This document shows, piece after piece, positions 1 to 11,778 of a stretch of DNA of 64,000 nucleotides. Source of the stretch: Nelumbo lutea. Its lineage: Eukaryota > Streptophyta > Magnoliopsida > Proteales > Nelumbonaceae. Each line of letters begins with the position of its first letter. The stretch's first letter is position 1. The position numbers were made by a program, and so were the translations under genes. The notes under the pieces were generated by a model, which ran no database searches, had not been told where the DNA came from, and was given only the letters and a program-made list of their open reading frames with translations. The stretch covers positions 23,630,372 through 23,694,371 of the forward strand of contig JAKGHH010000004.1 of the NCBI GenBank assembly GCA_022828595.1. Reading direction: 5' to 3'.

Positions 1-1075
1 CTAAAGGAGAAAAATCTTCGAAAAGCATGAGACCTTCAAGCTCCCAAACTCGAATACAAGCTGGCATTATCTTTCCACGCCATAGCTTTTCCAAGAAATC
101 AGGTTTCTCCAGAAAAGAAGACCAAAAAGCAGCATTGAAGAGCAAAAAGAAAAATAGCAGAGCTTAAAATTCGTAGCTCGAACAACGAAAACCACATTAA
201 ATCCCAAAAATAGCACAGATTTACCACTTTCGCTCGCATTAAAACTAGTAAATGGGGAAAGCACACCTACAGAAAAATGAGTTCCAAGAACGAACAAAGA
301 TGAAACAGAGTAACATACTAACATCTGCATTTGTTCTTACCAGCAAGCAGATATATACCAGAAGCTCGTCAGTTTGTCCTGAGCTACCAAAGTCTCGGTC
401 CAAACGCACTGGAAACGTTGGTTTTTAGATGAAACCAGGGGAACCTGCGAGGGTTCCACGCAAACGTTGCGCCGCTGCTGCTCCTTATCTTCTTCTTCGT
501 TCTTCCTTTTCCTTTTACTTCTACCTTCAGTTCCCGAGGCTCCCTGTCTCTGTGTAGGTGTAACTAGAGACCAACGAATAAGCCTGAGCCGAGCCGTATA
601 CGGTGAAAAAAAAGAAGGGAGCGCGATTTTGTCATTTCCACGTACCCCTCTGATCTCTCTCTGTGCGGTATACTGGATTTAATAAGTGGTGATCCGTGTG
701 ATCACTGCGGGTCACCACACAGCGGCATTACCCGCGTTGTGATCTGTGAGATCCTGCCGGTTAGGAGGCTTTCCCTGAAAAAGATAGGAGACAATCTCCG
801 TCAGACCCGAAAAATCCATTCATCTCGGCTTTCGGTGATTTCAACTCTGCAAGTCTCTCTCTCTAAACCAAAGACAAAGTAAAATTAAATAATTTAAAAA
901 AGAAAAAAGATGAGAAAAGGGGAAGAATTGCAATTTCTCTATGGCAGAGAGGAATGGAAAACAGAGGAAAGCGGGAAGAAGAAAGGGGAGGAGAGAAAGG
1001 GGAAGAGAAAGAAGAGGGATTGGGGGAGATAGAGAGGGAGAGAGAGAAAGGTAAAAGAATCCGAGGTAGAAGGGA
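1..1075 (-). other. Possible leader exon and promoter of a gene running off the left edge
   Basis: No long reading frame is convincing here. On the - strand a good splice donor (CTG|GTAAGAAC) falls at 341/340, and the sequence to its right (about 341-700) is mixed-composition, leader-like DNA. It is followed by a purine-rich tract at about 880-1070 of the kind often seen in plant promoters. This would fit a 5' untranslated exon whose coding exons lie beyond position 1. Seen: the donor and the purine tract. Inferred: everything else. Transcript data would decide. Confidence 0.25.
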
Positions 1076-1689
1076 TTATCTCCGCTGCTGTTCGTGTATT
1101 TTAGGTGGAAGATGAACAGTGTTTTTTTCTCTATAAGGTAGCATGGGAATTAAAAAATAATGCAACAGCGAATTTCAAGTGCAAGCTAACAAAAGGGTGT
1201 CTTTGTCTCATGAGTATAGTACAGGGGGTCTTTGTTGCAAAACAAAGTATACGAGGGTCTTTGTCACAAACCCTATGCTACAAGGGGGTCCTTGTAATTT
1301 ACCCTAAAAATTATGTATACATGTATGTATTAGGCTTAATTAAGCTTGCGAGTTGACAAGCCAAACTTCATTAGGCTTGAGTTCGACTCAATTAACAAAC
1401 GAGCCCATATGTCAGGCTTGAACTCAACTCAGAGCTTAGTTTAAGCTGAGCCAAATTGAGCTTTTTACCAACTGAGCGCAAATAACTCGTGAAAAGCTTG
1501 ATTCGTTTTCACCCCTAGTTTTGTCAATATAGGAGAGATGATTAAATTATGGAGAGCATGCTGGTTCGTGGACATCAAGATAAATTGCCACTTTGGTAGT
1601 GAATATGTTGCTTAAAGCTACTAGCTCGCTATTATTAACTTATTTTCAATCTCCACTAATGTAAGAATACATGCTATGCATGCATAAAG
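1076..1689. other. Intergenic, no gene seen
   Basis: AT-rich intergenic DNA. About 1330-1516 is rich in 'gcttga/caagcc' words and ends in 'cacccctag', which resembles the worn end of a common plant dispersed repeat. No coding signal. Confidence 0.4.
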
Positions 1690-1911
1690 CAAGGTTCTAA
1701 ATATTGACAAGCGACGTATCGATCTGTGTCGTGCTTTTTTTTATGTTTTACTTATTTTTCAAAATCAGTTTAGAGGGGTCGGTTTAAGGTCCGACTACCC
1801 TCTGAACTAGTGGCTGACCTGATACAACGCCTATAGGGGCGTATCGAAAAGCCACTAGCACGATACATATCAGCTGATACAGACCAATACGTGTCGATAC
1901 TTTGAACCTTG
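1690..1911. mobile_element. Short non-autonomous DNA transposon (MITE), 222 bp
   Basis: The ends are inverted repeats: CAAGGTTCTAAATATTGACA on the left and its near complement ending TTTGAACCTTG on the right. They are flanked by an 8-bp target duplication, GCATAAAG (1682-1689) and GCATAAAA (1912-1919), with one mismatch. An 8-bp duplication suits hAT-type or Mutator-like transposition. No coding capacity. Confidence 0.7.
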
Positions 1912-2370
1912 GCATAAAATATATGATATATGGTATTTAAATTTAATTATTACTTGCAAATTATATTCATTATATAGTATAGTTGAAGGATTAATTAGTT
2001 AACATTTTTATGAAAGGGTTGTCCGCTTCGTTGGGTTCTCTCCTACACAGCAAGTTGTAGTGTTGTACATGGGACTTTCCACCTTTAACCTGATGAGGAG
2101 GGGTTTTGTGAGTCACCTAGCCACTTCATCAACATATACGTGAATCATATTGCATGCAGTTGCAAAGTGTTCAACTCAATATCTCCAACTTTAACGGACT
2201 ATATATTATTTAATGATACAAAAGAACTAGTGTAATCTTGAATGAGTAAGCATTCAAATCCAAAACGTGTTATCTATTTCCTTTAATGGGATGGATTTGG
2301 CATGATGGAAGACATCAAAGTTGGGTCAAATAAATATTTGTTTAGCAATCTAAAATCAGCTTAGTTATTA

Positions 2371-2717
2371 AGGTTGTGCTTGGAATCGGTGTAATTAAAT
2401 AATGATGTAAATATTTATATCAGTTCGGTTTTGTTTATGCTTAGAAAAAGTGTAAATAATGATTAATGTAAAATTCTACTCCGTTTCAGTTTTATGTATG
2501 TTTGAATGAATTGGAATTTTACGTCGTAAATCAGTGTAAAACTTTATCATATGTAAAGTTTTACATCAATTATCGATGTAAATACTATATCAATAAAATC
2601 GATGTAAAACTTTATATTGATTGCATCACGTTTTTAAAACATACAACGATCACTTAATGACAATTCAGTATAAAATCTTTTACACCAATGATGTTTTATA
2701 CTAAATCCAAACGCAGC
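2371..2717. mobile_element. MITE, GGCTGCGTTTGG-end family, copy 1
   Basis: The left end AGGTTGTGCTTGGAATC and the complement of the right end (GCTGCGTTTGGATTTAG) form worn inverted repeats, flanked by TTA on both sides. The interior is rich in 'tgtaaaactttat' words. Two more copies of the same family lie at 5006-5247 and 7011-7400. The 3-bp TWA duplication suggests PIF/Harbinger (Tourist-like). No coding capacity. Confidence 0.6.
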
Positions 2718-3770
2718 TTAAAAAACACTACTAACATGCAAAAAAGAAAAGTTAGGAAAGTTATCACATAACAATACATAAGAAGATTTTAATTAGGTAC
2801 CTACATCGTTATAATATCAAAAGTAAACTAATTAAGCATGTCAAGCAAACCAATAAACTCAAAATTAGAGAAAAGGAATTAAACCAGATCCAAATGCATG
2901 ACATCAAACATGATGGATAAGAATATTTTCAAGGTTTTGGTTTAAAGCAAGTATATCATAACAAGAGAAAAGGATGGACTGACAATGAAGTACTAGTTAT
3001 TAGAGCAGAATAAAAAAACCTGAACTTTCTTGGACTAGGTAGAGAATAAAATGTATCAATATATTTCTTTTGTGGGGTTCAGGAGATAGAGGGTGTTAAT
3101 GTTTCCTGCAATGGGGAGGGATGATCTGCCTAATTTAAATTCTTCATCAGATAAGACCCTCTTGATTGGGCACCCATTCTCCTTCCCCATCCATTTACCC
3201 CTATCATGGCATTAATGGGAGCTTTGTTCATATAAATTTCAGTCATTTTAGGCTCAGTATTGTTTTAATTTTCTTTTTGTATTTTTAAGCCTATGGAAAA
3301 AAAAAAAGTTTTCTTGGGTCATGTCTATTTGATAATGGCTGAATTGACAAATTGAATGGCTTATATTGTTTTGTGTTTTAGGTCTGTTTGCTTTTTGGTA
3401 AGTTACTTATTCAAAAAATACTTGTCCAGCATTTATCCATGTTCTTTTATTTCCCAATTAAATAAGTCAATGGCCATTTTAGCCATAAAAATTCATTCTT
3501 AAAATGGGCATTTTTGTCCTATTCAAGTGTTGACGACTTTTCCACCAAATGGAAAAATTACTTACTCACCTAGGAGATGAATAAGTGATACTTAAAAAAA
3601 ATAATTTTTCTTAGATCCCTAAAAGTTGCCAATCTGAAGCAAAATAAAACCAAGAACCTTTAGCACAAGACCTACAGTTTACGAAGTGAACAATATTGTT
3701 TTTATGACTGTTTACAAAGCAAAACACAATAGAAGTGAAACCTTGTCTTACAGCCAAGATGTCCAGAAGG
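2718..3770. other. Intergenic, no gene seen
   Basis: AT-rich DNA without a supported gene. About 3390-3610 has inverted words around 'aagttacttattca' and 'ttacttactcacctag', suggestive of another worn MITE, but the ends are not clear. Confidence 0.4.
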
Positions 3771-4680
3771 ATAGACAAGATCTCACTAGGGGGAGCGCGA
3801 AGGAGAATTCAAATAGTTTATCAAAATTTCGCAGTCTGAAAAACAAATGCACTGGTCTAGTCCCAATGACTTGACTAGTCTGAGTCCTTCGAGAATTGCA
3901 TGTGCTTCAGGAAAGAGAGATGATCTCGACTTCACCAGAGGCGAAGAAGCTGCAACAAATTTTTTTCTGGTTATCAAAAACTGCAGTGCCAATTCCTGCA
4001 TAGCCAATGGAAGGAGAGAAAGGACCATCGACTAATAATCGGGCGAAACGTGCGTGGAGAGCTCCAAGATGGTGAGCCTTGGAATTAGGCTTTGTTGGAG
4101 AGGTCGGACTTAGAGCCAAGAGTTGCTGAGCCAGCAAATTCGGTATCTGCGACAAAAGTCTGTTCACCCTAGCAACACATACTGATGGATCAGTGAGTTC
4201 ATTAGAATATTGAACTAATTAAGCAATTTCTATTGCTCCACATCTGCCATACTATGACAGAAAAATGCAGAAATAATATTTTTTTATCAGCCTTCTATAG
4301 ACTACCGTCCTTCGCCCAATGGAGTAGTAAACTTCGAATGGTACGGTACAGCCGTCATCCTCTTGAAACCGAAAACCCATTGGAGATCCTAACTATACCC
4401 GAGCATTGGTTTCATAGTGTATAATTGCATGGTCCACGGTCTCAAGGCATCGGTGACACACAGGACACAAAAGGATCATCAAGGACTTTCTTCCGGTGCA
4501 GGGAGCCCAAAACAGGTCGACTATCATGGATTACTCTCCATATGAACAGCTTTTTATATTCTGGGAATAGAGTCGCTGCTCCGAATCATCTTCCACAGTA
4601 AGGACTCGTCTGTATCAGATAGCCCTCTGCCCACTATCATGAAATCTATTAACAGAATTCGAGCTGAGTCGTTGGATAAG
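3770..4680 (-). pseudogene. LINE remnant: zinc-binding RT tail and RNase H
   Basis: On the - strand, about 4560-4420 encodes a piece of the zf-RVT domain of plant L1-type LINEs: FIWRVIHDSRP, then paired Cys in FCPVCHRC and an ETVDHA tail. About 4040-3790 encodes an RVT_3-type RNase H in two frames: VDGPF..GYAGIG followed by EAHAILEGLRLVKSLG and FSDCEILINYLN. Several frameshifts break it, so it is dead. The 273-bp element at 4687-4959 sits at its 5' side. It could alternatively derive from a host RNase H-like gene, but the linked zf-RVT argues for a LINE. Confidence 0.6.
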
Positions 4681-4686
4681 TTGTTA

Positions 4687-4959
4687 CAACGTTTTAAAAA
4701 ATGATTTAGAAACGGAACCATTTTGGTCATTGATTTTCGGATCAACAGTCTGATCATCTAGTTCAAATGGACAGTCCATTCTGATAGTAAAAAATATATA
4801 TAATAAAAAAAATTGTCAAAAACCGTTGAATGGGTCAATGGTTCGATCGCCCGAGTTAATGGTTTATTGGATTTTTCAACGGTTTTTCAACCGGTTGCCT
4901 GGATGGTTCCTGGGCCGAACAGTCTGACCATCAAGGTCAACAGCGGTTTGAAAACGTTG
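4687..4959. mobile_element. 273-bp MITE with palindromic 9-bp ends
   Basis: The element starts CAACGTTTT and ends AAAACGTTG, exact inverted complements. It is flanked by the direct repeat AGTTGTTA at 4679-4686 and 4960-4967. The interior has 'ggttcgatcgcc' and 'caaccggttgcctgg' words like those in the larger element at 7803-9175, so the two are probably related. The 8-bp duplication fits hAT or Mutator-like elements. Confidence 0.7.
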
Positions 4960-5005
4960 AGTTGTTAAGGAGTTTGTAAGCTCCTTAATGCATGGTTGAA
5001 ACTAA

Positions 5006-5247
5006 GGCTGCGTCTGGAATCAATGTAAATCAAGAACGGCATAAAAGTTTACACCGGTTTGATTTTGTCCATATTTGAAAGAAGAGTGTAATCATGATCG
5101 ACGTAAAACTTCATTCTGATTCAGTTTGGATGGAATCTATATAAAATCTATCAAACATAAAATTTTATATTGATTTTATGATTGTAAAACTTTACACTCT
5201 TAATTTATTATGTTTTTCAAAAAGCAACAGTCACTTTCTAAGCAGCC
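5006..5247. mobile_element. MITE, GGCTGCGTTTGG-end family, copy 2
   Basis: Starts GGCTGCGTCTGGAATC and ends AGCAGCC, with TAA on both sides (5003-5005 and 5248-5250). The interior resembles copy 1 ('gtaaaactttaca'). Tourist-like by its duplication length; no coding capacity. Confidence 0.65.
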
Positions 5248-6772
5248 TAAATACATGCATTTTAATATTTTCTTTAATTATTTTATGAGTTTATCCACTA
5301 AAAAATAAAGTAATTAAGTGATTCGATTAAACCATTTCAGCAGTTGTCAAATGGCACCAAGTGGCATTCAAACTGAAATGTTAACGTGCCCCAGGTCACA
5401 GGTTGAAGGAGTTGTGGAATCATTTGGTACAGACAATGGAGTAGTGAGATGCATCAGATTAGCTGCACTACTTGATGATTGTGTTAGGGACTGTTTAACC
5501 AATAATAATGCTTCATGTCAACCATGAACATGAAATAAAAGATTAGAGTGGTTGTGAGGCATATAGACTTGATCACTGACTTGATAGCTGACATGGGACG
5601 TAATTATTGGTTTAACTAACAGTCCCTAGCACACCCATTAAGTGCTGCTTTGGACTTGGGTGAGAGTTAGATCGGTCAATTTGAAGAGCTTCAACTTTCA
5701 ACTATATCAGGGTTGGTTCAGGCTCGGCCCATTCAATGGTGGGTTATTTTCTAAACCCCTCCCCCCCCCTCCCCTTCACTTTTCCAATTTCTCTTAAACT
5801 TACCTTAATATTTCAAAACCTCTATAAACCCACCCCTTGAGTTTCCCATGAAATTTATTATCATCCCTTGCATTTGAGATCTGGGGGTTCATCTCTTCAT
5901 CCCAAATAAGCTTGGGGCCATTGGATTGGACATTGGAGGAGGCTAAAATTTTCTTTTTAAATTAATTATTTAGCAGAGATTACGGTTAGTTTAGTTATTG
6001 AAAATAATGAATGGTTTAATTGGACAACTTCTATTAATGCTAACCTGGATAACAAGGGGGTTTTGGAGGTTTTGAAAAATCGAAGTCAGAAAAATAAAAA
6101 AGAGAAAAAGTGAAGAGGAGATTTAGATAAAAACCCTTCAAGATTTAATAAATGCTCAATTATTGGCAAATAAACATGTATATCTATCTACGTAGTAAAT
6201 ACTAAATGCACAACTTGGACGTACATTGGGCTCAACCATGGAGATCAAGAGATGTTGGGCTAAACTAAAAAAGCCCAAGCCCATATAAGCTAAAGAACCC
6301 TTCCATAATTCCATTAGCCGACAAAGCAGTGTCCACATCTACCATACATTTTGGAAAAAACAAAACATTCTTGGCTGCAATGTTCAGTGACTCATTGTAG
6401 CTCTGTCTTGCGCAGTCGTCGCAATTATCATCTGTCAATCTTCTGTTAGAAGTGTGTCTTTTCTGATTCATTAGGAGGGGTAATTGCTTGGCATGACCAA
6501 AATTGTGTCGGATTCTGACGAGACGTAAAACTGTATGATCCTTTTTCCCCCAAGTAAATGTAATGTAATTGTAGCCTCTCAATCCATGTCGGGAGTTGTC
6601 TAACAACAGTTTTGGGCTAAGGTTAATTAAGGCCCAGCCTAACTTGACATTAATCAGTAGCTATTAATTTGCCAGGTCCAGTCTAGATCAGGGTAGGTAT
6701 GGTTACAACATGATAAATAGACGCATAGAACCTATTCTTAACCAAACCAGACTCCATAATATCTAGAATAAT
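5248..6772. other. Intergenic, no gene seen
   Basis: AT-rich DNA with a C-run tract at about 5758-5775. Short open frames here (for example 5318-5527 and 6265-6606) have no recognisable motif, no splice context and no codon bias, and are taken as chance. Confidence 0.4.
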
Positions 6773-6891
6773 GGCTCAGTTTTGAAAGAGTATAAATACA
6801 AATTTGTAGAATGCAAAATCTTGTATTTTGTATTATTTTGTGTGTATTTGTATTCTGTATGTTTGTAGTTGTACTTCTCCCAAACTGAGCC
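6773..6891. mobile_element. Small hairpin MITE, GGCTCAGTTTTG ends
   Basis: 119 bp with inverted ends GGCTCAGTTTTG and CAAACTGAGCC, flanked by AAT on both sides. The inner arms (tacaaatttgtagaatgcaa) resemble the better preserved hairpin at 38186-38289, so they are two copies of one family. Confidence 0.6.
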
Positions 6892-7010
6892 AATAAATTT
6901 AGAACTTACCCAATTATTAATTGGGATTATTGGGTCTGCCCAGTAAAGACCGATTATAATTGACTAGTGCTCTTCTAACCTATACTAGTGTAGGGTCATG
7001 CTCGCATTTA

Positions 7011-7400
7011 GGCTGCGTTTGAAAATAATGCAAATGGAGTGTAAATCCTGGTTCAGGGTAAATTTGTATTCTGGTTCATTCTTGCCTATGTTTGGCAACA
7101 TTGCATTTATGTATTGACAAATGATAGAAAATACATTTTACAATACATATTTACATGGATAATGAGATGTAAAAGTACATCAATAAAAAAGAAGTAAATT
7201 TGCATTCAAGTGGGCTTTTGATAAAAAAAATGCCTATGCTTTATTAGAATTCGTATTTGCATCCATTATAGCTAAAGGTTTGTTTGGTAAGAAGATAAAT
7301 TTGTCAGTGCAAAACTAACCCAACTTCGCAATTTATATGGACCACTTCACACTCTACATATTTGTATTCACACTTATTTGCATCGTCTCCCAATGCAGCC
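7011..7400. mobile_element. MITE, GGCTGCGTTTGG-end family, copy 3
   Basis: Starts GGCTGCGTTTG after TTA and ends CAATGCAGCC before TCA (one base off a TTA duplication). About 390 bp, so larger than copies 1 and 2. The interior is rich in 'gtaaatttgcattc' words. Confidence 0.55.
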
Positions 7401-7802
7401 TCAGCTTTTGCTAAATTTTGAATGGGCCAATTTAAAAGCCCGAGCAAACCCAAAGCCTAGCCCATGAACAAGTCTACCTATAATATAATTTGACAATGAA
7501 CCTATTTTATTTTTTAAATGGATAAGTCATTGGGAGATCTAATATGATAATATCATATTATCATATTTGGATCTCATGATATGATAATATTATAAATACA
7601 TGAAAAAAAGGTATTAGACAACATTTTTGTATTATGCTTGATATATAGTTGGTTCATAACAACAAAGACCGATCCTAGACCTGGACCATGTATAATCGGG
7701 TCGGTTTAAATATGTCAAGTTTGCACAAGCCATTGGTAGATCTACCTTTAGGGAAAATCTATAATGTTAGAAAGACATTGTACTAGAAGAGCTTTAACCA
7801 AT

Positions 7803-9175
7803 GGTTTTTAAAATAGACTGGAAAAACCGATAACCATTTAAGCCCTTGATCCCAGTTATATTATAAACCACTAATTCACCAAACCCCGTTGAAAAAGTCA
7901 GAGAACCGCTAAACCGTTCGATTCGGGCAACAACTTGCGAATTTATAATTTTGAATTTCATTGATTTAAAAAAATAATAATAAAAATAAAAAAGACTCTT
8001 GTGTCCCCAACCCCAATTTATTCATGAGCTTGGGTTAGAATGGAACTCATTTTCATTCTAATTCTAACTCTTCCCGGCTCTTAGCCCTCATACCTCGATG
8101 AATTGCGGCGGCCACGACCTACAGCGACCAACGATGACTGACGGCGACCGATGATAGTGGTGAGGCTTCGTCTATAGTGGTTTTGCAACGGATGTAGGTG
8201 ATTAGGTGGTTTCTGCTTTCTACATTGCAACGGCTGCTGGAATTTGCAGCGGCAATCACTAGTAACCAAGGTAAAATCCATCAACGGCAATTTTTGAGAG
8301 CCCAATAGCGTTTTCATCATACCTTTTGATTGTTTTCATGTTTTTTCTTTTGGAATATGGTTTATGTTTTTTGCTTTTTATTTTTTATGATTTATGTTTT
8401 TCCTTTTGAATTCGTATGCATTCATCTAAAAATTTTGGGATTACATACTATTTTATAGAGATTCTCTATTCCAGTACTCTTTGCTTAATTAGTTAGAGAG
8501 AGTCACATATTCACATTTGCTTAATTATTATTATTATTGCAATCCCTTGCTTATTTGTTATGTCAAAGAATGATGATAATGATGATGTTTATGAATGATA
8601 AAAATCCCTTTTTTTTATTTTCAACTAATTAATCAAGTGATGCTTATTTGCTTAAATTAATTGCTTATTGATTCTTAATTAATTTTTGCTTCTTGATTCA
8701 TGCGTTGATTTATTGAAGTAGTATTACATTGCTTATTTGCTATGTCAAAGAATGATGATGATAATGATGTTAAAGAAATGAAGAATGATAAAATCTCTTT
8801 TTTATTTTCAATTAATTAATCAAATGATACTTATTTGCTCAAATTAATTGCTTATTGATTATTAATTTTTTGTATTTTTTGCACATCCTAATTTATGTTT
8901 TTTCACATTTTTTATGTATTTATTGTGTTTTTTTCAGTATTTGTTGTATTTTCTATGTATTCTGTACTTCATTATTTTTGTATTTAGATAGTTTTATTTT
9001 TCTGTATTTTATTTAATTTAATGCTATTTTTTATTATTTATAAATATATATATATTTTTTTATTTTTAATTGATTTATGACATCATGGGTCGAACGATTC
9101 AACCCAAATGGTTGAACGGCCGAACCGAAAATGGACCCCTAACCGATTTTGTTTCTGAGTCAGTTTTAAAACCTT
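7803..9175. mobile_element. 1.37-kb non-autonomous DNA transposon with 12-bp target repeat
   Basis: Left end GGTTTTTAAAATAGACTGG and right end CAGTTTTAAAACCTT are inverted. Subterminal 'aaccgctaaaccgttcg' and 'cggccgaaccg' words continue the inversion. The exact 12-base direct repeat GCTTTAACCAAT borders it at 7791-7802 and 9176-9187. The long duplication is closest to Mutator-like behaviour, but no transposase is present. An internal direct duplication with a 182-base period lies at about 8546-8862. The short - frame at 8081-8320 has no recognisable motif. Confidence 0.65.
8546..8862. repeat. Internal direct duplication, period 182 bp
   Basis: Two adjacent copies share words such as tatgtcaaagaatgatgat (starting at 8559 and 8741) and aaattaattgcttattgatt. 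They diverge by scattered substitutions. Both lie inside the 7803-9175 element. Confidence 0.65.
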
Positions 9176-10885
9176 GCTTTAACCAATCAAACCCCACCTA
9201 TGAATTTTGATAAACACCCATGATTCAGTACCGCATATATGATACCAATCACAAAATTTTTAGATATTATATATTTTTCGTATCATAGTCGAACCCCTAA
9301 CTTTAACACTTTAAATCCCAGTCTCGGTGGATCCCACCTTAGAGAAGTAAAACATTTCTCGTTCGTTATAGGTAAAATAAAATTAAAGTAGTATTTTAAA
9401 GAATAGTGCGTTTTACAAGTATTGTTATGAGTGGATGTGTTTCATATCACCAACTTAATTTTATTGAGAAATTGGTGATTATCAACGATAGTGATTGCAG
9501 AACCATACGCCATTGACACAACTCACAAGTTGATCAACTAATAAATGTTAGGCACAATAATTTCAGATCCAGACTGTATTTTTTGTTGTAGAAGTTTCGG
9601 TTTTTTTCTTATTTTATCAAATGATTAAATGATGTAGTGTTTGGTCTTCATTGTCTTCATTATAATTAATTAATTTTATATGAATGAATATTTGATTGCC
9701 CTAAGTTAGAGAATAAATACCCATTCAGTGGTTAGTGGTCTTTCTAGGTTCCGAATAAATAAAGATTTTCACGGAATATTGGATGGACTAATCGTAAGGT
9801 TAATTAAAAAACCCATAACCTGTAGAGCATTAACTCTAGTTTTTAGTCCAATCTAATTATCCAAACCTTGCAACACTAAGCTAGCTATCATCATCATATT
9901 TGTATAATTATTTGACCTTATTAATACAAACAAAATCAAACCTAGCCCTTTTAGTAATAAATATGAGTATGGTTACAAATATGTCAATTTCACAACAGTT
10001 CTGGATCTTGGATCCATGACTGTAGCATCTTGTACATGTTTTGAGGCTGTGTTATGTATGTAGATAAATCCATTATCTAAAGGTAAAAAATATAAATTAT
10101 TTTTTAGAAAAGCCCATACCAATTTGCATAGAAACCTAGCTAGAAGGGGATGATGCATGTAATTGACAATTGCGTATCAATCTTACTGACTCAAAAAATG
10201 TATTTTAATATTTGATCTCCTTTGTTTTGTTTCCTTCAGTATTTGTTTGTTTTGATGGGAAAATTGGATGAGAAAAGAACATGTATTGGATTACCTCCCC
10301 TAAGAGAAAGTCAGTTTTGTTGACAATTTAGGTATGAATTACTTTTCTTTCAAGAAATCTCATTTCATAGTCGACCATCCGTTTTAAATAAGCCATTTAG
10401 TTATTATTAAATATTAGGGTCAAACTTTGAATTTTAACGTTGGGCCACACGGCTAAAGTTTCAAAGTTAATAATAATAATAATAGACAATTGGATCTATG
10501 ATGTATAAAACATATATTTGTCTTAGTTTTGGTGCAAGCCGTAAAAATTAAAATTAATTATATAATATTAACTTGTATCTTTATTTTTTATTTATACACA
10601 TATATAATACATGTTCTTACACTAATATTATATATAATACAAAAATCCTAACTATGTACAAGCTATGGCCCTTGTCATGGGTACTATGCATGGTTTAGGC
10701 CTGGAAAATGGGCATGAAAATTTTTAGACATAAACACTTTGTTAGTGTTAATTTCACTTTTATAGTAGAGCAAAAGCTTTGCTTTTTAGTCCATCTAATT
10801 GTTTTGATATAAATAGCAGGGAAAACAACTTTTAAGGGAATAACATATATTGTTAAGGTTTTGTAATTAAGTGTGGCTTGTTAAA
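9176..10885. other. Intergenic, no gene seen
   Basis: AT-rich DNA with no supported coding region. The short frame at 9973-10158 on the - strand has no context suggesting a gene. Confidence 0.4.
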
Positions 10886-11251
10886 GTATTTGGCATTGAT
10901 GCTGTTTTATCAAAAAACAATGCTATGTAGATGCCACATCAGAGAAAGTGGTGTTTCAAATAATGCCCTTTTGTTTGGTGCCGTTTTTCTATAAAAAAAT
11001 ATTGCTCTAAAACACGCTTTGAAAATCAGGAAAATATGGTATGGAGCAACATCAAATTCAATGTTTTATGAGAAAATGGTGCATTGTTGCCAGTAGTGCA
11101 ATGACGTGGAATCATAATAATTCAAAACAATGTTGAAAATGTTGCTACCAGTACTGATACCAAACAAAACCAGTTCTATTTTCTCATAAAACGTCTATGT
11201 GATAGCACCGGTTTCAAACAAAAATAAGTCCAACACCGATGCCAAACACCT
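10886..11251. mobile_element. MITE with GTRTTTGGCATYG ends
   Basis: Left end GTATTTGGCATTGATGCTG and the complement of the right end (GGTGTTTGGCATCGGTGTTG) are inverted. The interior repeats related words several times ('ggtgccgtttt', 'ataaaacgtctatgtgatagcaccg'). I could not identify a clear target duplication, so the exact ends may be off by a few bases. Confidence 0.55.
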
Positions 11252-11414
11252 TCTCAATGATGAGGCTGGACAAGATTTCTTATTTTACAATTTATAATAA
11301 ATACATTTTAAATATCTTGTTTGCCCATATTTAATATACAATAAATAGCAGCAAAAGGTCCAGAAAATATTGTAAGAGCATTTAGTATGAACCTATTAAT
11401 GACTTGTTAGTTTA

Positions 11415-11778
11415 GGGGTTATTCGGTATTGTGGCTCAATAAAACGTGGAGTGTTTCAATCTATTGAACCGCATCGTGAAGGTGAAAGGTCAAGTGGTTG
11501 AAACTATACCACATGAACCACACCACTCTGCACCGTTTGTGTGGATAATGTAGATGCTTTTGTCAAACAATTTTTTTATTAAGTATATTAGAAATTCAAA
11601 TTATTATAAGATTTTATATAAATAATCATATTTGTTATGGTGTGAATTGGTTCATAGGATTTAAATAAATTGCAATATGATCCAACTGAGCTACATGTTA
11701 AATGAACACTGCTTTTTTTCAATGTGTTATGAATCGAAATGAACTTTTTTCAAATAAACTACACTACCGAATAACCCC
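11415..11778. mobile_element. Tourist-like MITE, 364 bp, TTA target repeat
   Basis: Inverted ends GGGGTTATTCGGTATTGT and ACACTACCGAATAACCCC, flanked by TTA on each side (11412-11414 and 11779-11781). The 3-bp TTA duplication and short inverted ends are the signature of PIF/Harbinger-derived MITEs. No coding capacity. Confidence 0.75.

Noticed and set aside
6265..6606. 113-codon - strand frame
   Set aside because: No recognisable domain, no start or splice context, AT-rich intergenic setting.
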